A DNA stretch of 64,000 nucleotides, taken from assembly GCF_900129225.1 (NCBI RefSeq), contig NZ_FQUG01000003.1, positions 186,001 through 250,000 on the forward strand, read 5' to 3'. The notes beneath the pieces were generated by a model. The model was not told the origin of the DNA. It worked only from the letters and a program-made list of their open reading frames with translations, and did no database searches. Shown here piece after piece: positions 53,801-61,901 of the stretch. Numbering within the stretch: the stretch's first letter is position 1; each line of letters starts with the position of its first letter. Position numbers and translations under genes: made by a program. The DNA is from Schwartzia succinivorans DSM 10502 (GTDB lineage Bacteria; Bacillota; Negativicutes; Selenomonadales; Selenomonadaceae).

Positions 53801-56800
53801 GGAACGATTACTCCGAAGACGGTTCACGCTGCGGCAACCGGTTCTGTTACAGGCAAGACCTATGACGGGCAGGAGCTCTCGCTTGCTGACCTGAATATCC
53901 AGCTCAATCAGGATGATATTGTCACCAAGACAGGCGCATCAACGAAGGACGATGTTACACTCACAGGGACAATTTCTGCCACAAAGGGCGGTAGTGCGGT
54001 CACGAAGATTAAAGACGCGGGGGACTATGTCCTTTCCTATGATGGTTTTGAACTGGACGGTACAGATAAATCGAACTATAACCTTGTGATGAATACGTCA
54101 ACTCTTCCGCAGAATATTACTATTGCGAAGAGAATGCTGACGGCAGATATTGCAAATGGGGCATACCGTGAATATGAAGCCGGGAACAATAATACGAATA
54201 ATGTAAATGTCAAACTTTCCGGATTTGTTGCTGATTCCGATTACAGCGTTACAGCAGATGATAAGGTAACGACGATTGTTGGAACATACGGTAAATGGGA
54301 TGCAACGAACGGTTTCACTGGGGATAATAATGTCAGCCGTTCGACGACAACTACAAATTATGTGCCTGTTGAAGGAAAGAACTATGGTTATAAAGCAATC
54401 AATTACGATGGATTTGCTAATGCTGTTGTCAATGCTCTTGGCACTGCTTCTGCGGCTGCCGCGGAGAACTATTATGTCGGAAATGTGACAGGAAATAATG
54501 GTGCTGCGGCCTCAACAATGACAAAGGATACGACAGGCCTTGTTCAGACGGCATACTTCAAAGAAGCCGCGAAGATGGGATACCTTACTCCGATTTCGAT
54601 TACAGCTGCAAGCATAAAGGAAAAATGGTCGGATGTTGAGAAGGTCTATGACGGAACAACCTCGGTCAACAATCCGCTTGAGAAGTTTACGCTCTATTAT
54701 GACGCGAATGGTAACAATCAGCAGGATGCAAATGAAGGTAGCATCGCGTATAAAATCGCTGAGGGCGGAAGCACGGTCTACAACAGCGCGGATGTGGCAA
54801 CGGCGAATACGGTCACCTATCGCGGTGTTAAGGTCGATGAAAACACGGCGTTGACGGATAATCCGAACTATGAGATGGCTTCGGATATCTTCGATAAATA
54901 CAATGGTGCTATTGATGATACACATGCGATAGTCACGGACGGCACAACTAAAGTCGCAATCAACAAGCGCGGTTTGATTGTACAGCCGACGACAAATGCG
55001 CCGTCGAAGGTATATGATGGTACTGACACTGTTATTAATCCGTCGAATTACGTTGAACTCGTTACAACGAAGAGCGGAGATACTGGCGTTATCGACGGTG
55101 ATAATGTCCTTCTTAATACGTCTGGTATCACAGGAAAGTATGATACTGCGGACGGCGGAGAGAATAAAGAGGTAACTTATTCAGGACTTGCTCTTACAGG
55201 AACTAAAGCAGGAAACTATAAAGTTATCAAAGCTGACGGTAATGAGACAACAACGGTTACAGACACAGGCAAGATTACTCCGCGTGAAATTGAGGTTGCT
55301 ATAAAGAACCGTGATGTGCAGAAGGTCTATGACAGCACATCCAATGTTCTGAAAGATAATGATAATGTTACGGTTAATCAGGCATTTCAGTATTCAACTG
55401 ATGCGGCTGATACTGACGGAAAAAATCTTGTAACTGCAACTGTAACAGGCGGTCAGATTACCTATGATACAGCGAATAATAAGATTATCTATACTCCGAC
55501 TGCCGGCACGGGAGTTGTCGAGGTACAGCTTGAAAAGGCTACATTCACCAAGGATGGTACGGCAACTGCAAACGCAGGAACAGGTCTTGGCATTGACTAC
55601 GTACTCTCCTATGACCCGAAGAACATCGTTCTTGTTCATACGACGGCAGACGGCGATAAAATCAGCTTGACACCTGCAGAGAATTCCAGGATGTCTGCAA
55701 CGCTTCGTGGTGATAATATCGGTACCATCACGCAGCGCGAGATTAAGCTGACTAATATCTACGCTGAGAAGATTTATGACGGTACTGACGCGGTTAAAGG
55801 TCTCAACGGAGATAGTATTACCGTACATGATATGCATAAGAATGTAGACTTTGCTCAAGGCAAGCTTCTTGGCGATGATACTGTCAATGGTCTTGGCATT
55901 AATGTGACAGGCGGTACATACGATGACCCGAATGCGGCAGATGATGAGACGCAGGATAAGAAGAACCATACGGTTTCAGGCGTTACATTCACCATTAACA
56001 ATGGTAACTATAAACTGGCGGATAATCAGCCGACTGATGGAACGGGCGTAATCACCCGCAAGACGATTACTGCCAATCCGACTGCTGTGAAGACAGCGCC
56101 GGGCGAGACTCCGACCTTCAGCGGCAGCTTCAGCGGCTTTGTCGGTGACGACGGAGCACAGGCTGCCCAGGACTTCGAGTGGAAATCCGATTCTTATCCT
56201 GCAATGATAAATGAAAAGGGTTCCTATGAGGTCTATGCGTGGTACAGAGATAAAGACTGCACAAGCGGAAATTACGGAAAGAACTATACGTTCTCGACTC
56301 CTGCGAATACCGCTTGGACGGTAGGATATACCGATCCGCTTGATCCGAGTAATCCGGACAGTCCGTTCAATCCTGACAATCCGATGTATCCGAGCAAACC
56401 TGATTCTCCGCTGAATCCGAATTCGGGTGTCGGGCAGGCAATCGCGCAGGCTTCGAAGTTCAAGCCGGATGACAAGTCTTACAACCGTGCTTCTCATGAC
56501 GATAATATCGAGCATTTCGGACAGCAGTCCGCTATCTCGATTCAGTATGAGGATGCGGGTGTCAATGTCGGTGATGAGGAAGCTGTTGTCGGAAAGCGTT
56601 CGCTTATCGGCATAGAGTCTGCAGGAAATGTAGTAAATCTCGGTGATGCTGAGATGCGTGCAGGCAATATCGGTATTGAGAACAATGGTACAAATCTTGG
56701 TTCTGCGGCTGAACAGGCTGCTATAGAAGCAGGACTTCCTGCAACGGAATCCTATGAGGCTGTACCGGCTGTTGCAACGGCGGAGCAGGAGGATGCGGTT

Positions 56801-57028
56801 GTAGAGTCGCCGTTCCTGTCGCGTCTGCGTCAGGGACAGAGCGCGGCTTCTGATGAGTCCGAAGGAGAGGTTTCTACGGGTATCAGCATTATTACGGCTG
56901 AACCGGAGGATGAGGACGAGGAAGAAAAGAAGAACCGTGCGGCGCTTATGGCACGTTCTGACCGCGAAACACACATCGGTATTGAAACTATCGGAGGCGG
57001 AGTCAATATGGCCGCTGCCGTAAGATGA
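47825..57028 (+). CDS. Two-partner secretion exoprotein (TpsA) with YDG repeats
   Basis: A giant 3067-residue filamentous-haemagglutinin-type protein. A signal sequence (about 1-32) precedes the TPS domain, with NVINWIDFSIG (61-71) and NPNGVIFG (109-116), which are the recognition motifs for the TpsB pore. Residues about 280-360 contain GLUG-like motifs (GGIVGTAQSTTLRNVYT, GGLVGTVTG). From about 640 to 2750 there are about 17 YDG-type repeats (KxYDGT), then a Pro/Asn/Ser-rich stretch (DPSNPDSPFNPDNP) and an acidic end. It should be a long surface fibre for adhesion or aggregation. The TpsB gene follows 22 bases downstream. No frameshift interrupts it. Confidence 0.92.
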   Translation: MNRKMKQEKLAKQISLALMAGMVTYTPVAFGMPVQDGTAAGVHVNTPDTVTMNITGDNQNNVINWIDFSIGKTETVNFDNNNYANIVTGSATSFIDGHMNGGGDIYLINPNGVIFGKDAQVNVGNLYVSTQGKVDTSKFNDQEANPVLSVSGTPACDVVNLGTIKADTVEVVGNNIRFLNAAQLQVKDPESTTPLTGSNVKVTANGYIHVGHEGSVTVSGYDANKTITEYQLVHNLSQLHAMSGSNNYMLADDINKEATTPTEFESVESFSGKFDGMFYTVNNLKITSGTNGQGLFASTSGATIENVGLVNVNVTGSENDEEHGAGGIVGTAQSTTLRNVYTTGGTVTGDNPFVGGLVGTVTGAVTIDTAYNDNKVINGAGILGYVDTDTWDLTIKDTYNTGTIQGDTQYGFIAFNNGDEAGHKAHFSNIYNTAGTQFTATPLPGMENKYDVTALSDTSNPVSQKRYYSSWDISDVGGVTIDPDTGNVTKTKWRIYAGQSLPMLTAFFKGTVQASYDFSMGDVSGSNLDKKAFADYSTNKYYTENTVVSGSKYVARTTGPQYDGNVVTTYNANAVTLSDIKMLGDDKLTTDDYTVHPKDQTATRSTKSSVATFSDSYSLFSSGQLGYDIAGSNFTIEKRKVTVDGSASVNPEKTYDGTGYTDDVTFTASGISGIAGKDSGLLKLSGDGTGYFFASAADRTEFLALPEAQRKTTGETYTVKAVGENYFVYLDLSDISLDKKDGLSPEDQAKAAAALNNYDTYIDLPEEAKMSQNGIITPRSLYLKTKSGETALDKVYDGTTDVNATYNTSNKNIIIDTSKGDSVLSGDEISIVGTDDVVFFTDKNAGDAKKVAYTGIRISGDDDTVKNYQIVDEDGNVVYRTFNGTIMPAVGVEDGATVNVTAKITPKTIDMNSAVNAVTKEYDGNSTYEGTISINTSSGEIITGDSIAFTIVGNKGTFMKADGTTETVHAGGNDAAAKVSYTLKVTGDDAPNYKIGTTTLEDNKTVPGVVSVGTITKKTLQVTYDAGTPATLLERTYNGESTVADGTTITADNVKNRITVTGWVDGDASKTENTVVNTADYVNSGVADAHVAMSGGSVTTKDVLYKLNNLDDYTYSGTGVVSGTDYTTLTVANAGKVTQKALTVNFGEQTKQYDGTIAVTQPITGTLDGFVNESDRDTITLDVTGASGTYNNGSDVAGYADGTDKVTYTGVTLTGTNNDYSLPVDMKGNGTITARVLHNDSNDFGVDWDALNPIIKTYDGNDKVKGATGYESEVYGTNAVTSTNFIDKLYAAGVSGDGPIAFKVASAVYDTKHAGEGKPVTYNLTIDKSQFSSNSNYDVNGITGDTISITKETTGKITPKEITASISNTHTTKTYDGDAKVKNGDTEVTGNNLVTLDGLISEDANNSTAAYHYVGTGVNTETKNATQNSVNGANKIVYTIAINDGNKGDNYVVKDSAGNTVTQLTGDGVINKAGLSLAFAAPTKDYDTTTTATVAVTPTGLKGSDTFTAASVTGTYGKGTTANWEADANAGTDKLVKYTGIDTALGDNYGNYNVTYGTETVVNGVAYSAGTINKLNLTSGMITSNIDSVTKTYDGTANVNHFDGSTTKTASDYFGLTVKINGTDYIWKNSADKTYFKTVTGAYQDSTPGAGDAKNAGGDKSVTYAVELADDLAANINLDSAALSDKLTSTNNTITKRQVGTVTAAPATGTSIDKVYDGNDSVDASTVSLTYDHNANINTSTTGILADDYAAGVTVSTTGSKYTTSDANWDPTQASTHDGSNKVQISLALNDTSGNYALANTPAVIDGNIQKKALTVSVKDSADFDKTYDATANLKNAATSYLDLNTAGQMVGTDTATLTGASGSYDSANAGNRTVTFNDFAIDNNNYYVSTTSLQGSGTIAQKVIDAGKVKADGGALSKVYDGSTDATAAIVGKTLTSEGFITGDDVSLTATGAEYSAATVAGATTVTYSGVSLGGASAANYKIDSTTLTGDGTITPKTVHAAATGSVTGKTYDGQELSLADLNIQLNQDDIVTKTGASTKDDVTLTGTISATKGGSAVTKIKDAGDYVLSYDGFELDGTDKSNYNLVMNTSTLPQNITIAKRMLTADIANGAYREYEAGNNNTNNVNVKLSGFVADSDYSVTADDKVTTIVGTYGKWDATNGFTGDNNVSRSTTTTNYVPVEGKNYGYKAINYDGFANAVVNALGTASAAAAENYYVGNVTGNNGAAASTMTKDTTGLVQTAYFKEAAKMGYLTPISITAASIKEKWSDVEKVYDGTTSVNNPLEKFTLYYDANGNNQQDANEGSIAYKIAEGGSTVYNSADVATANTVTYRGVKVDENTALTDNPNYEMASDIFDKYNGAIDDTHAIVTDGTTKVAINKRGLIVQPTTNAPSKVYDGTDTVINPSNYVELVTTKSGDTGVIDGDNVLLNTSGITGKYDTADGGENKEVTYSGLALTGTKAGNYKVIKADGNETTTVTDTGKITPREIEVAIKNRDVQKVYDSTSNVLKDNDNVTVNQAFQYSTDAADTDGKNLVTATVTGGQITYDTANNKIIYTPTAGTGVVEVQLEKATFTKDGTATANAGTGLGIDYVLSYDPKNIVLVHTTADGDKISLTPAENSRMSATLRGDNIGTITQREIKLTNIYAEKIYDGTDAVKGLNGDSITVHDMHKNVDFAQGKLLGDDTVNGLGINVTGGTYDDPNAADDETQDKKNHTVSGVTFTINNGNYKLADNQPTDGTGVITRKTITANPTAVKTAPGETPTFSGSFSGFVGDDGAQAAQDFEWKSDSYPAMINEKGSYEVYAWYRDKDCTSGNYGKNYTFSTPANTAWTVGYTDPLDPSNPDSPFNPDNPMYPSKPDSPLNPNSGVGQAIAQASKFKPDDKSYNRASHDDNIEHFGQQSAISIQYEDAGVNVGDEEAVVGKRSLIGIESAGNVVNLGDAEMRAGNIGIENNGTNLGSAAEQAAIEAGLPATESYEAVPAVATAEQEDAVVESPFLSRLRQGQSAASDESEGEVSTGISIITAEPEDEDEEEKKNRAALMARSDRETHIGIETIGGGVNMAAAVR
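49740..56080 (+). repeat. Array of about 17 YDG-type repeats within the adhesin gene
   Basis: Repeats of about 100-130 residues share a starting motif KxYDGT, with variants such as KTYDGT, KVYDGT, KEYDGN, KQYDGT, KDYDTT and KIYDGT. Codon sequences differ between copies, so the array looks old and diversified and not recently amplified. Coordinates are approximate. Confidence 0.8.
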
Positions 57029-57050
57029 TTAAGTAGGGGAGAGAAGAGAA

Positions 57051-58700
57051 TTGAAGATGAAATTCTACAAGTCGGCTGCAAGAATCATGACGATGACTCT
57101 GCTGGCCGGAGCCTTTGCTTCAACAACGTGGGCGGCGCCTTCGCTGTCACAGCCGGGTGAGGATATCAACGAACAGCTGCCTAAGGCTGCGGCTGAGGTT
57201 GAGAATAATGTCGGTTCTCCTAATACGAGTGTTCCTGATGTGAAGTTCACTCTCAAGAATATTAAGCTTGATGCGGCGGAGCTTCGTGTTGACCAGGCAG
57301 AACTTGCAAAAATTCTGCAGGGCTGTATCAATCGCGAAATGACGCTCGCGGAGTTTAATCAGGAAATCGACAAGGTGACGGCTTACTGCCGCCAGCATGG
57401 TTATCCTGCTTCCGCGGCGTATCTTCCGCCGCAGGACAGCAAGGACGGAAGTGTTGTTATCAAGGTTATTCCGGGACGGTATGGAAAGGTTAACATTGAT
57501 AACCGCAGCCGTCTGAAGCAGGATATAGTCGAGGGGTTTATCAAAAACCTGAAATCCGGTGATATTATACGCGTGGATAAGCTGGAGACCGCGCTTTATG
57601 GTATCAGTGACCTCAGCGGTACTAAGGCTGTTGCGGTTCTTAGTCCGGGTATGGATTTCGGTACAAGCGATCTTACGGTGCGTGTTGAGGACGGTAAGAC
57701 CTCGAACACGGTTCTGTATGCCGAGAACTATGGAAGCAGGTCTTCGGGACGCTATCGCTACGGTGTACAGGAGAGCCTGTATAACGTGGGCGGACGGGGA
57801 GATAAACTGAACCTTGGCGGTTTGATTTCCAACAGCCACATGAGAAACTTCTATGTGAATTATGAGGCACTTGTAGGACGCGGCGGCACAACGCTGGGAC
57901 TCGGCGTAAGCCGTATGGATTACAAGATTGGCGGTGCTTTTTCAAATCTTGCTCCGAAAGGTAAGGCGGATACTATCAGCCTGTTCGGCAAGGCTCCGAT
58001 TTATCATCTTGTTGACCGCAAGCTGGCATTTACGTATGGATTTGATTACAGAAATTTGAAGGATGAGTATCGTAATTTCTCAACGCTGAACCGCAAGAAG
58101 CATTCGACGAGTGTTCATGCAGGTGTGGAAGGCTTCCAGAGGTTTGATGGTTCGGTGGTGAATTTCAATGCGCAGGTCACAACGGGCCGCATGAATCTCG
58201 ATTCTGATACGCCGGGCGGTAAGCAGCTTGATGATATGGCGAAAACTGACGGACATTTCACGAAGTTTAATGCTTCTGTGACGGGCGTGCAGGCGCTTGG
58301 GCATAAGACTGACATCATGCTGAAGCTTTCGGGACAGAAGGCAAGTCGTGCTCTCGACAGCTCAGAGCAGTTCTATCTCGGCGGCGCGAATGGTGTACGC
58401 GCGTATCCGCAGGGCGAGGGCTCGGGCGATGACGGTTTCCAGGGGACGGCGGAGCTTCGTTACTATACGGATGTTCCGGGACTCGTACTGAGTACGTATT
58501 TTGATATGGGACATACACACCTCCGCAGAGAGGATGTGAACTATAATCTTAAGGGCTGGGGTATCGGTATCAGCTATACGAAGCCGAATGACTGGTTCGC
58601 AAGGTTTGATTATGCGCGCCGTATCGGTGGAGATGACCATATGAGCAATGACGCGCACAGCAAAGGTCGTATGTGGTTCATTCTTGGTAAGATTTGGTAA
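57051..58700 (+). CDS. TpsB outer-membrane transporter (FhaC/ShlB family)
   Basis: A 549-residue Omp85-superfamily pore secreting the upstream exoprotein. After a signal peptide (MTMTLLAGAFASTTWA region) come POTRA domains (about 65-215; FTLKNIKLDAAELRV, VIKVIPGRYGKVNI) and a 16-strand-type barrel with the conserved ANGVRAYPQGEGSGDDG (VRGY-type motif, loop 6) and a terminal aromatic (MWFILGKIW). Start TTG 57051 (nine bases after AGGGGAG) or ATG 57057. It is co-directional with the adhesin gene and followed by a terminator. Confidence 0.95.
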   Translation: MKMKFYKSAARIMTMTLLAGAFASTTWAAPSLSQPGEDINEQLPKAAAEVENNVGSPNTSVPDVKFTLKNIKLDAAELRVDQAELAKILQGCINREMTLAEFNQEIDKVTAYCRQHGYPASAAYLPPQDSKDGSVVIKVIPGRYGKVNIDNRSRLKQDIVEGFIKNLKSGDIIRVDKLETALYGISDLSGTKAVAVLSPGMDFGTSDLTVRVEDGKTSNTVLYAENYGSRSSGRYRYGVQESLYNVGGRGDKLNLGGLISNSHMRNFYVNYEALVGRGGTTLGLGVSRMDYKIGGAFSNLAPKGKADTISLFGKAPIYHLVDRKLAFTYGFDYRNLKDEYRNFSTLNRKKHSTSVHAGVEGFQRFDGSVVNFNAQVTTGRMNLDSDTPGGKQLDDMAKTDGHFTKFNASVTGVQALGHKTDIMLKLSGQKASRALDSSEQFYLGGANGVRAYPQGEGSGDDGFQGTAELRYYTDVPGLVLSTYFDMGHTHLRREDVNYNLKGWGIGISYTKPNDWFARFDYARRIGGDDHMSNDAHSKGRMWFILGKIW

Positions 58701-58710
58701 GAGTGAGAAA

Positions 58711-58750
58711 AAACAGGTCGGAAGGAAAATTCCTTCCGACCTGTTTTTTT
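58711..58750 (+). terminator. Terminator of the two-partner secretion operon
   Basis: AACAGGTCGGAAGGA pairs with TCCTTCCGACCTGTT, then TTTTT. Confidence 0.92.
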
Positions 58751-58760
58751 GAAAAAGTAA

Positions 58761-58784
58761 ACCGCAGGGAGCGCTCCCTGCGGT
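58761..58784 (-). terminator. Terminator of the tmRNA gene
   Basis: ACCGCAGGGAGC pairs perfectly with GCTCCCTGCGGT; on the minus strand TTTACTTTTTC follows. Confidence 0.8.
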
Positions 58785-58792
58785 GTTGTATT

Positions 58793-59144
58793 TGGTGGAG
58801 ATGAGGAGAATCGAACTCCTGTCCGAAAGCGTCGTATCAAGGGTTTCTCCGAGCGAAGCTCATGTACAGTTTAAGGATTCAGGCGCCCGTGAGCAGGCTC
58901 GAAAATCCCGATCTCGATAAAAGTGTCCCGAGAAGCCTCCGAGAATTGGCTCTCAGTAATTCCGCGTTTGGCCTCTGTCCCATCCGCGCGGAATCAGATA
59001 AGCAGAGGTTAGCATTAAGCTGCTAAAGCGTAATCTTCGTTTGCTTTTATATTTAATATAAAAGTTTCACCTTACTGACGGGATGATGACCCCCCGGCTC
59101 GCTGCCCATGCTCCGACTGCCCCCGTCGAGACCATTACATCCCC
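58793..59144 (-). ncRNA. ssrA: tmRNA
   Basis: A one-piece tmRNA of about 352 bases with encoded CCA. On the minus strand it starts GGGGATGTAATGG, has a tag reading frame encoding ANEDYALAA before TAA, and ends with the T arm GGAGTTCGATTCTCC and CATCTCCACCA. It rescues stalled ribosomes with SmpB and targets nascent chains to ClpXP. Promoter at 59178-59206. Confidence 0.97.
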
Positions 59145-59177
59145 GATAATGGCAATCAGCATCAGCTGTGGAAAATA

Positions 59178-59206
59178 ATTATAGCACAGCATTTATTAAA
59201 TTTCAA
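59178..59206 (-). promoter_or_regulatory. Promoter of tmRNA
   Basis: Minus strand TTGAAA, 17-bp spacer, TATAAT. Confidence 0.8.
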
Positions 59207-59223
59207 CTGTTAAGAAAAAATCA

Positions 59224-59252
59224 TTGACAGTAAAAAGCCTAAATAATAAAAT
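59224..59252 (+). promoter_or_regulatory. Promoter of typA
   Basis: TTGACA, 17-bp spacer, TAAAAT. It excludes the in-frame start at 59224 for typA. Confidence 0.8.
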
Positions 59253-59316
59253 GGATTGGATAGTTCTTTTTAGGAAGTCGTTTATTTATATATATTTAGG
59301 AGGAAGTAGTTTTAGA

Positions 59317-61146
59317 ATGAGTACAACAGAAAATTTGAGAAACATTGCTATCATCGCCCATGTCGATCATGGTAAGACAACACTGGTCGATGCGATGCTG
59401 AAGCAGAGCCATGTATTCCGTGCCAACGAGCAGGTTGCAGAGCGCGTTATGGACTCTGGTGATATTGAGCGTGAACGCGGTATCACGATTTTGTCCAAGA
59501 ATACGGCTGTAATGTATAAAGATATCAAAATCAATATCGTCGATACTCCGGGCCATGCTGATTTCGGCGGCGAGGTTGAGCGTGTTCTGAACATGGTCGA
59601 CGGTGTTCTTCTTCTGGTTGATGCCTTTGAGGGTCCGATGCCGCAGACGAAATACGTTCTTCGCAAGGCTCTTGAGCAGAAGCTGAAGCCTATTGTTGTT
59701 ATCAATAAGATTGACCGTCCTGACCAGCGCGTTGATGATGTTTATGATGAAATTCTTGAGCTTTTCATGGATCTCGGCGCTGATGATGACCAGCTGGATT
59801 TCCCGGTCATCTATGCAACGGCACGTGACGGTATTGCAAAGCTTTCCATGGATGATGAGGGTACGAACCTTGAGCCGCTCATGGAAATGATTGTAAAGGA
59901 GATTCCTGCACCACACGGTGATGCTGACGGCCCGCTGCAGATGATGGTTACGACACTTGAGGCTGATGACTATGTAGGCAAGGTTGCTGTCGGACGTGTT
60001 ATGCGCGGTACGGCAAAACCGAATCAGAGTGTTGCTCTGCTGGGCGGCGATAATGAGACAAAGGCACGTATCGGCAAGGTATTTGTGTACGAAGGTCTGA
60101 AGCGTGTTGAGGCTCAGAGCGCAGGTCTTGGTGAGATTGTCGCTCTTACAGGTCTTGGGGATGTTCATATCGGACAGACAGTTTCCGATGCTGAAAATCC
60201 TGAGGCTCTTCCGACAATCAATATCGACGAGCCGACGCTTTCCATGATGTTCGGAGTAAATACAAGCCCGTTTGCAGGCCGTGAAGGTCAGTTCGTAACA
60301 TCGCGCCATCTCCGCGACCGTCTTTTCAAAGAGGTGGAGACGAATGTTGCGCTCCGCGTTGAGGAGACGGATTCTGCTGATACCTTCAAGGTTTCTGGCC
60401 GTGGCGAGCTGCATCTTTCCATTCTGATTGAGCAGATGCGCCGTGAAGGTTATGAAATGCAGGTTGGTAAGCCTGAGGTTATCTACAAGACAATCAACGG
60501 TCAGAAATGCGAGCCGATGGAGAACCTGACTATTGAGGTTCCGCAGGAATACATGGGTACTGTCATGGAGCGTCTCGGACGCCGCAAGGCTGAGCTTTTG
60601 AACATGACAGAGGGCAACGGCTACATGCGTCTTGAGTTCATCATTCCGGCACGCGGACTTATCGGTTTCCGTTCCGAGCTTCTGACCAGTACCAAGGGTA
60701 ACGGTATCATGAGCCACGTGTTCCACGGCTATGCACCGTACAAGGGTGATATGGAAGGCCGTGAGCATGGTTCTCTCGTTGCTTTCGAAGAGGGCGAGAC
60801 GACGGGTTACGGTATCTTTACGCTGCAGGACCGCGGTACGATGTTCATTTCTCCGAACCAGATGGTATACGAGGGTATGATTGTCGGTGAGAACTCCCGT
60901 GAGCTGGATATCGACATCAATCCGTGCAAAAAGAAGAACGTCTCCAATATGCGTACTTCTTCCTCGGATGAAGCTATCCGCCTTGTTCCGCCTCGTATCC
61001 TGAGTCTTGAGCAGGCTCTTGAGTACATCAACGAGGAAGAGCTTGTTGAGGTTACTCCGCAGAGTGTTCGTCTCCGTAAGGCAGTTCTTGATCATTCTGC
61101 TCGCGGCCGTGCACGTAAAAATGCAACGAAGGCTGCAAAAGCCTGA
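59317..61146 (+). CDS. typA: Translational GTPase TypA/BipA
   Basis: A 609-residue ribosome-associated GTPase of the elongation factor family, involved in ribosome assembly and stress or low-temperature growth. G1 is AHVDHGKTT (14-22), the switch [12 protein letters not shown]3 [10 protein letters not shown]4 [10 protein letters not shown]. The characteristic C-terminal part includes [14 protein letters not shown] and the basic end [12 protein letters not shown]. The ATG at 59317 follows AGGAGGAAG. It is divergent from tmRNA. Confidence 0.97.
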   Translation: MSTTENLRNIAIIAHVDHGKTTLVDAMLKQSHVFRANEQVAERVMDSGDIERERGITILSKNTAVMYKDIKINIVDTPGHADFGGEVERVLNMVDGVLLLVDAFEGPMPQTKYVLRKALEQKLKPIVVINKIDRPDQRVDDVYDEILELFMDLGADDDQLDFPVIYATARDGIAKLSMDDEGTNLEPLMEMIVKEIPAPHGDADGPLQMMVTTLEADDYVGKVAVGRVMRGTAKPNQSVALLGGDNETKARIGKVFVYEGLKRVEAQSAGLGEIVALTGLGDVHIGQTVSDAENPEALPTINIDEPTLSMMFGVNTSPFAGREGQFVTSRHLRDRLFKEVETNVALRVEETDSADTFKVSGRGELHLSILIEQMRREGYEMQVGKPEVIYKTINGQKCEPMENLTIEVPQEYMGTVMERLGRRKAELLNMTEGNGYMRLEFIIPARGLIGFRSELLTSTKGNGIMSHVFHGYAPYKGDMEGREHGSLVAFEEGETTGYGIFTLQDRGTMFISPNQMVYEGMIVGENSRELDIDINPCKKKNVSNMRTSSSDEAIRLVPPRILSLEQALEYINEEELVEVTPQSVRLRKAVLDHSARGRARKNATKAAKA

Positions 61147-61214
61147 CCAAATTACTCAGTAATTGAGTATAAATTAGATTAAATTTATTCGTAACATAGG
61201 GCTTACGATTCAAA

Positions 61215-61264
61215 ATTCTGCAAATTAGGGGAAAATTATTTTTCTCCGTTTGCAGGATTTTTTT
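61215..61264 (+). terminator. Terminator after typA
   Basis: ATTCTGCAAA pairs with TTTGCAGGAT (wobbles) and an inner GGGGA/TCTCC pair, then TTTTTT. Confidence 0.75.
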
Positions 61265-61376
61265 ATTTGGTGTAGAATACAGATAGTACACAAAAATTAC
61301 GGGGGAGTTTGCGCGCTTTTCTGGTCGTAGAGGATGCGTGTGGTATCCGTGCTAAAGCGCAGTGGAGGCGATATAG

Positions 61377-61835
61377 ATGGGATCGATAAAGGAAATGCTT
61401 GAAAAAGCAAAGAATGTTCTTATGCCTGTGGAGGAAGAAGAGGAATTCATCTCCGAGAAGGCTGAGGTCGAGGAAGAAGTGGTACAGGAAACACGCCGCG
61501 TTGCTAACGGGGCGCCGGTGTTTGCGTCGGCAGTTGCAGAGAGGCCGCGTTTTAAGGCACGTGCGGCAAAGGCTTCGGAGCTTTCTGTGGACATCTATGT
61601 CCCTTCGAATTTCGACCAGGTTACAGGTATAGCTGATGATCTGCTGGCAAAGAAGGCGGCAATTGTCAATTTTGAGCGTGTGGATTTGGCAGAGCAGCGC
61701 CGTATCTGCGATTTTGTAAACGGTGTATGCTACGTTTTGGATGGCGAGGCACGCCGTATTTCAGACGGTATGATGCTTTATGTGCCTGTCGGTGTTGATG
61801 TGGCTACTGCTAAGGCTCGTCCGGTAAAAAAATAA
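61377..61835 (+). CDS. sepF: Cell division protein SepF
   Basis: A 152-residue FtsZ membrane anchor. The N-terminal membrane-binding helix (MGSIKEMLEKAKNVL) and an acidic linker precede the SepF core domain (about 68-150; DIYVPSNFDQVTGIADDLL, KAAIVNFERVDLAEQRRICDFVNG, ISDGMMLYVPVGV). AGTGGAGG precedes the ATG. The leader holds a GCGCTTTT/AAAGCGC pair (61313-61360) that could fold near the ribosome binding site. It stands alone here and is not in the usual ylm cluster. Confidence 0.95.
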   Translation: MGSIKEMLEKAKNVLMPVEEEEEFISEKAEVEEEVVQETRRVANGAPVFASAVAERPRFKARAAKASELSVDIYVPSNFDQVTGIADDLLAKKAAIVNFERVDLAEQRRICDFVNGVCYVLDGEARRISDGMMLYVPVGVDVATAKARPVKK

Positions 61836-61846
61836 GCGAACTTTGG

Positions 61847-61873
61847 AAAGCGGTCTTAACCGACCGCTTTTTT
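61847..61873 (+). terminator. Terminator after sepF
   Basis: AAAGCGGTC pairs with GACCGCTTT, then TTTT. Confidence 0.88.
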
Positions 61874-61901
61874 GTTGTGTTCGTTTACAGGAGGAAGTTT
61901 T

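Noticed and set aside
47825-57028. Contact-dependent inhibition toxin (CdiA)
   Set aside because: There is no VENN-type motif or C-terminal toxin domain and no small immunity gene; the pore gene follows directly.
59296-61095. Long antisense reading frame opposite typA (599 codons)
   Set aside because: It is a mirror of a strongly coding gene, has no ribosome binding site, and its product has no recognisable features.
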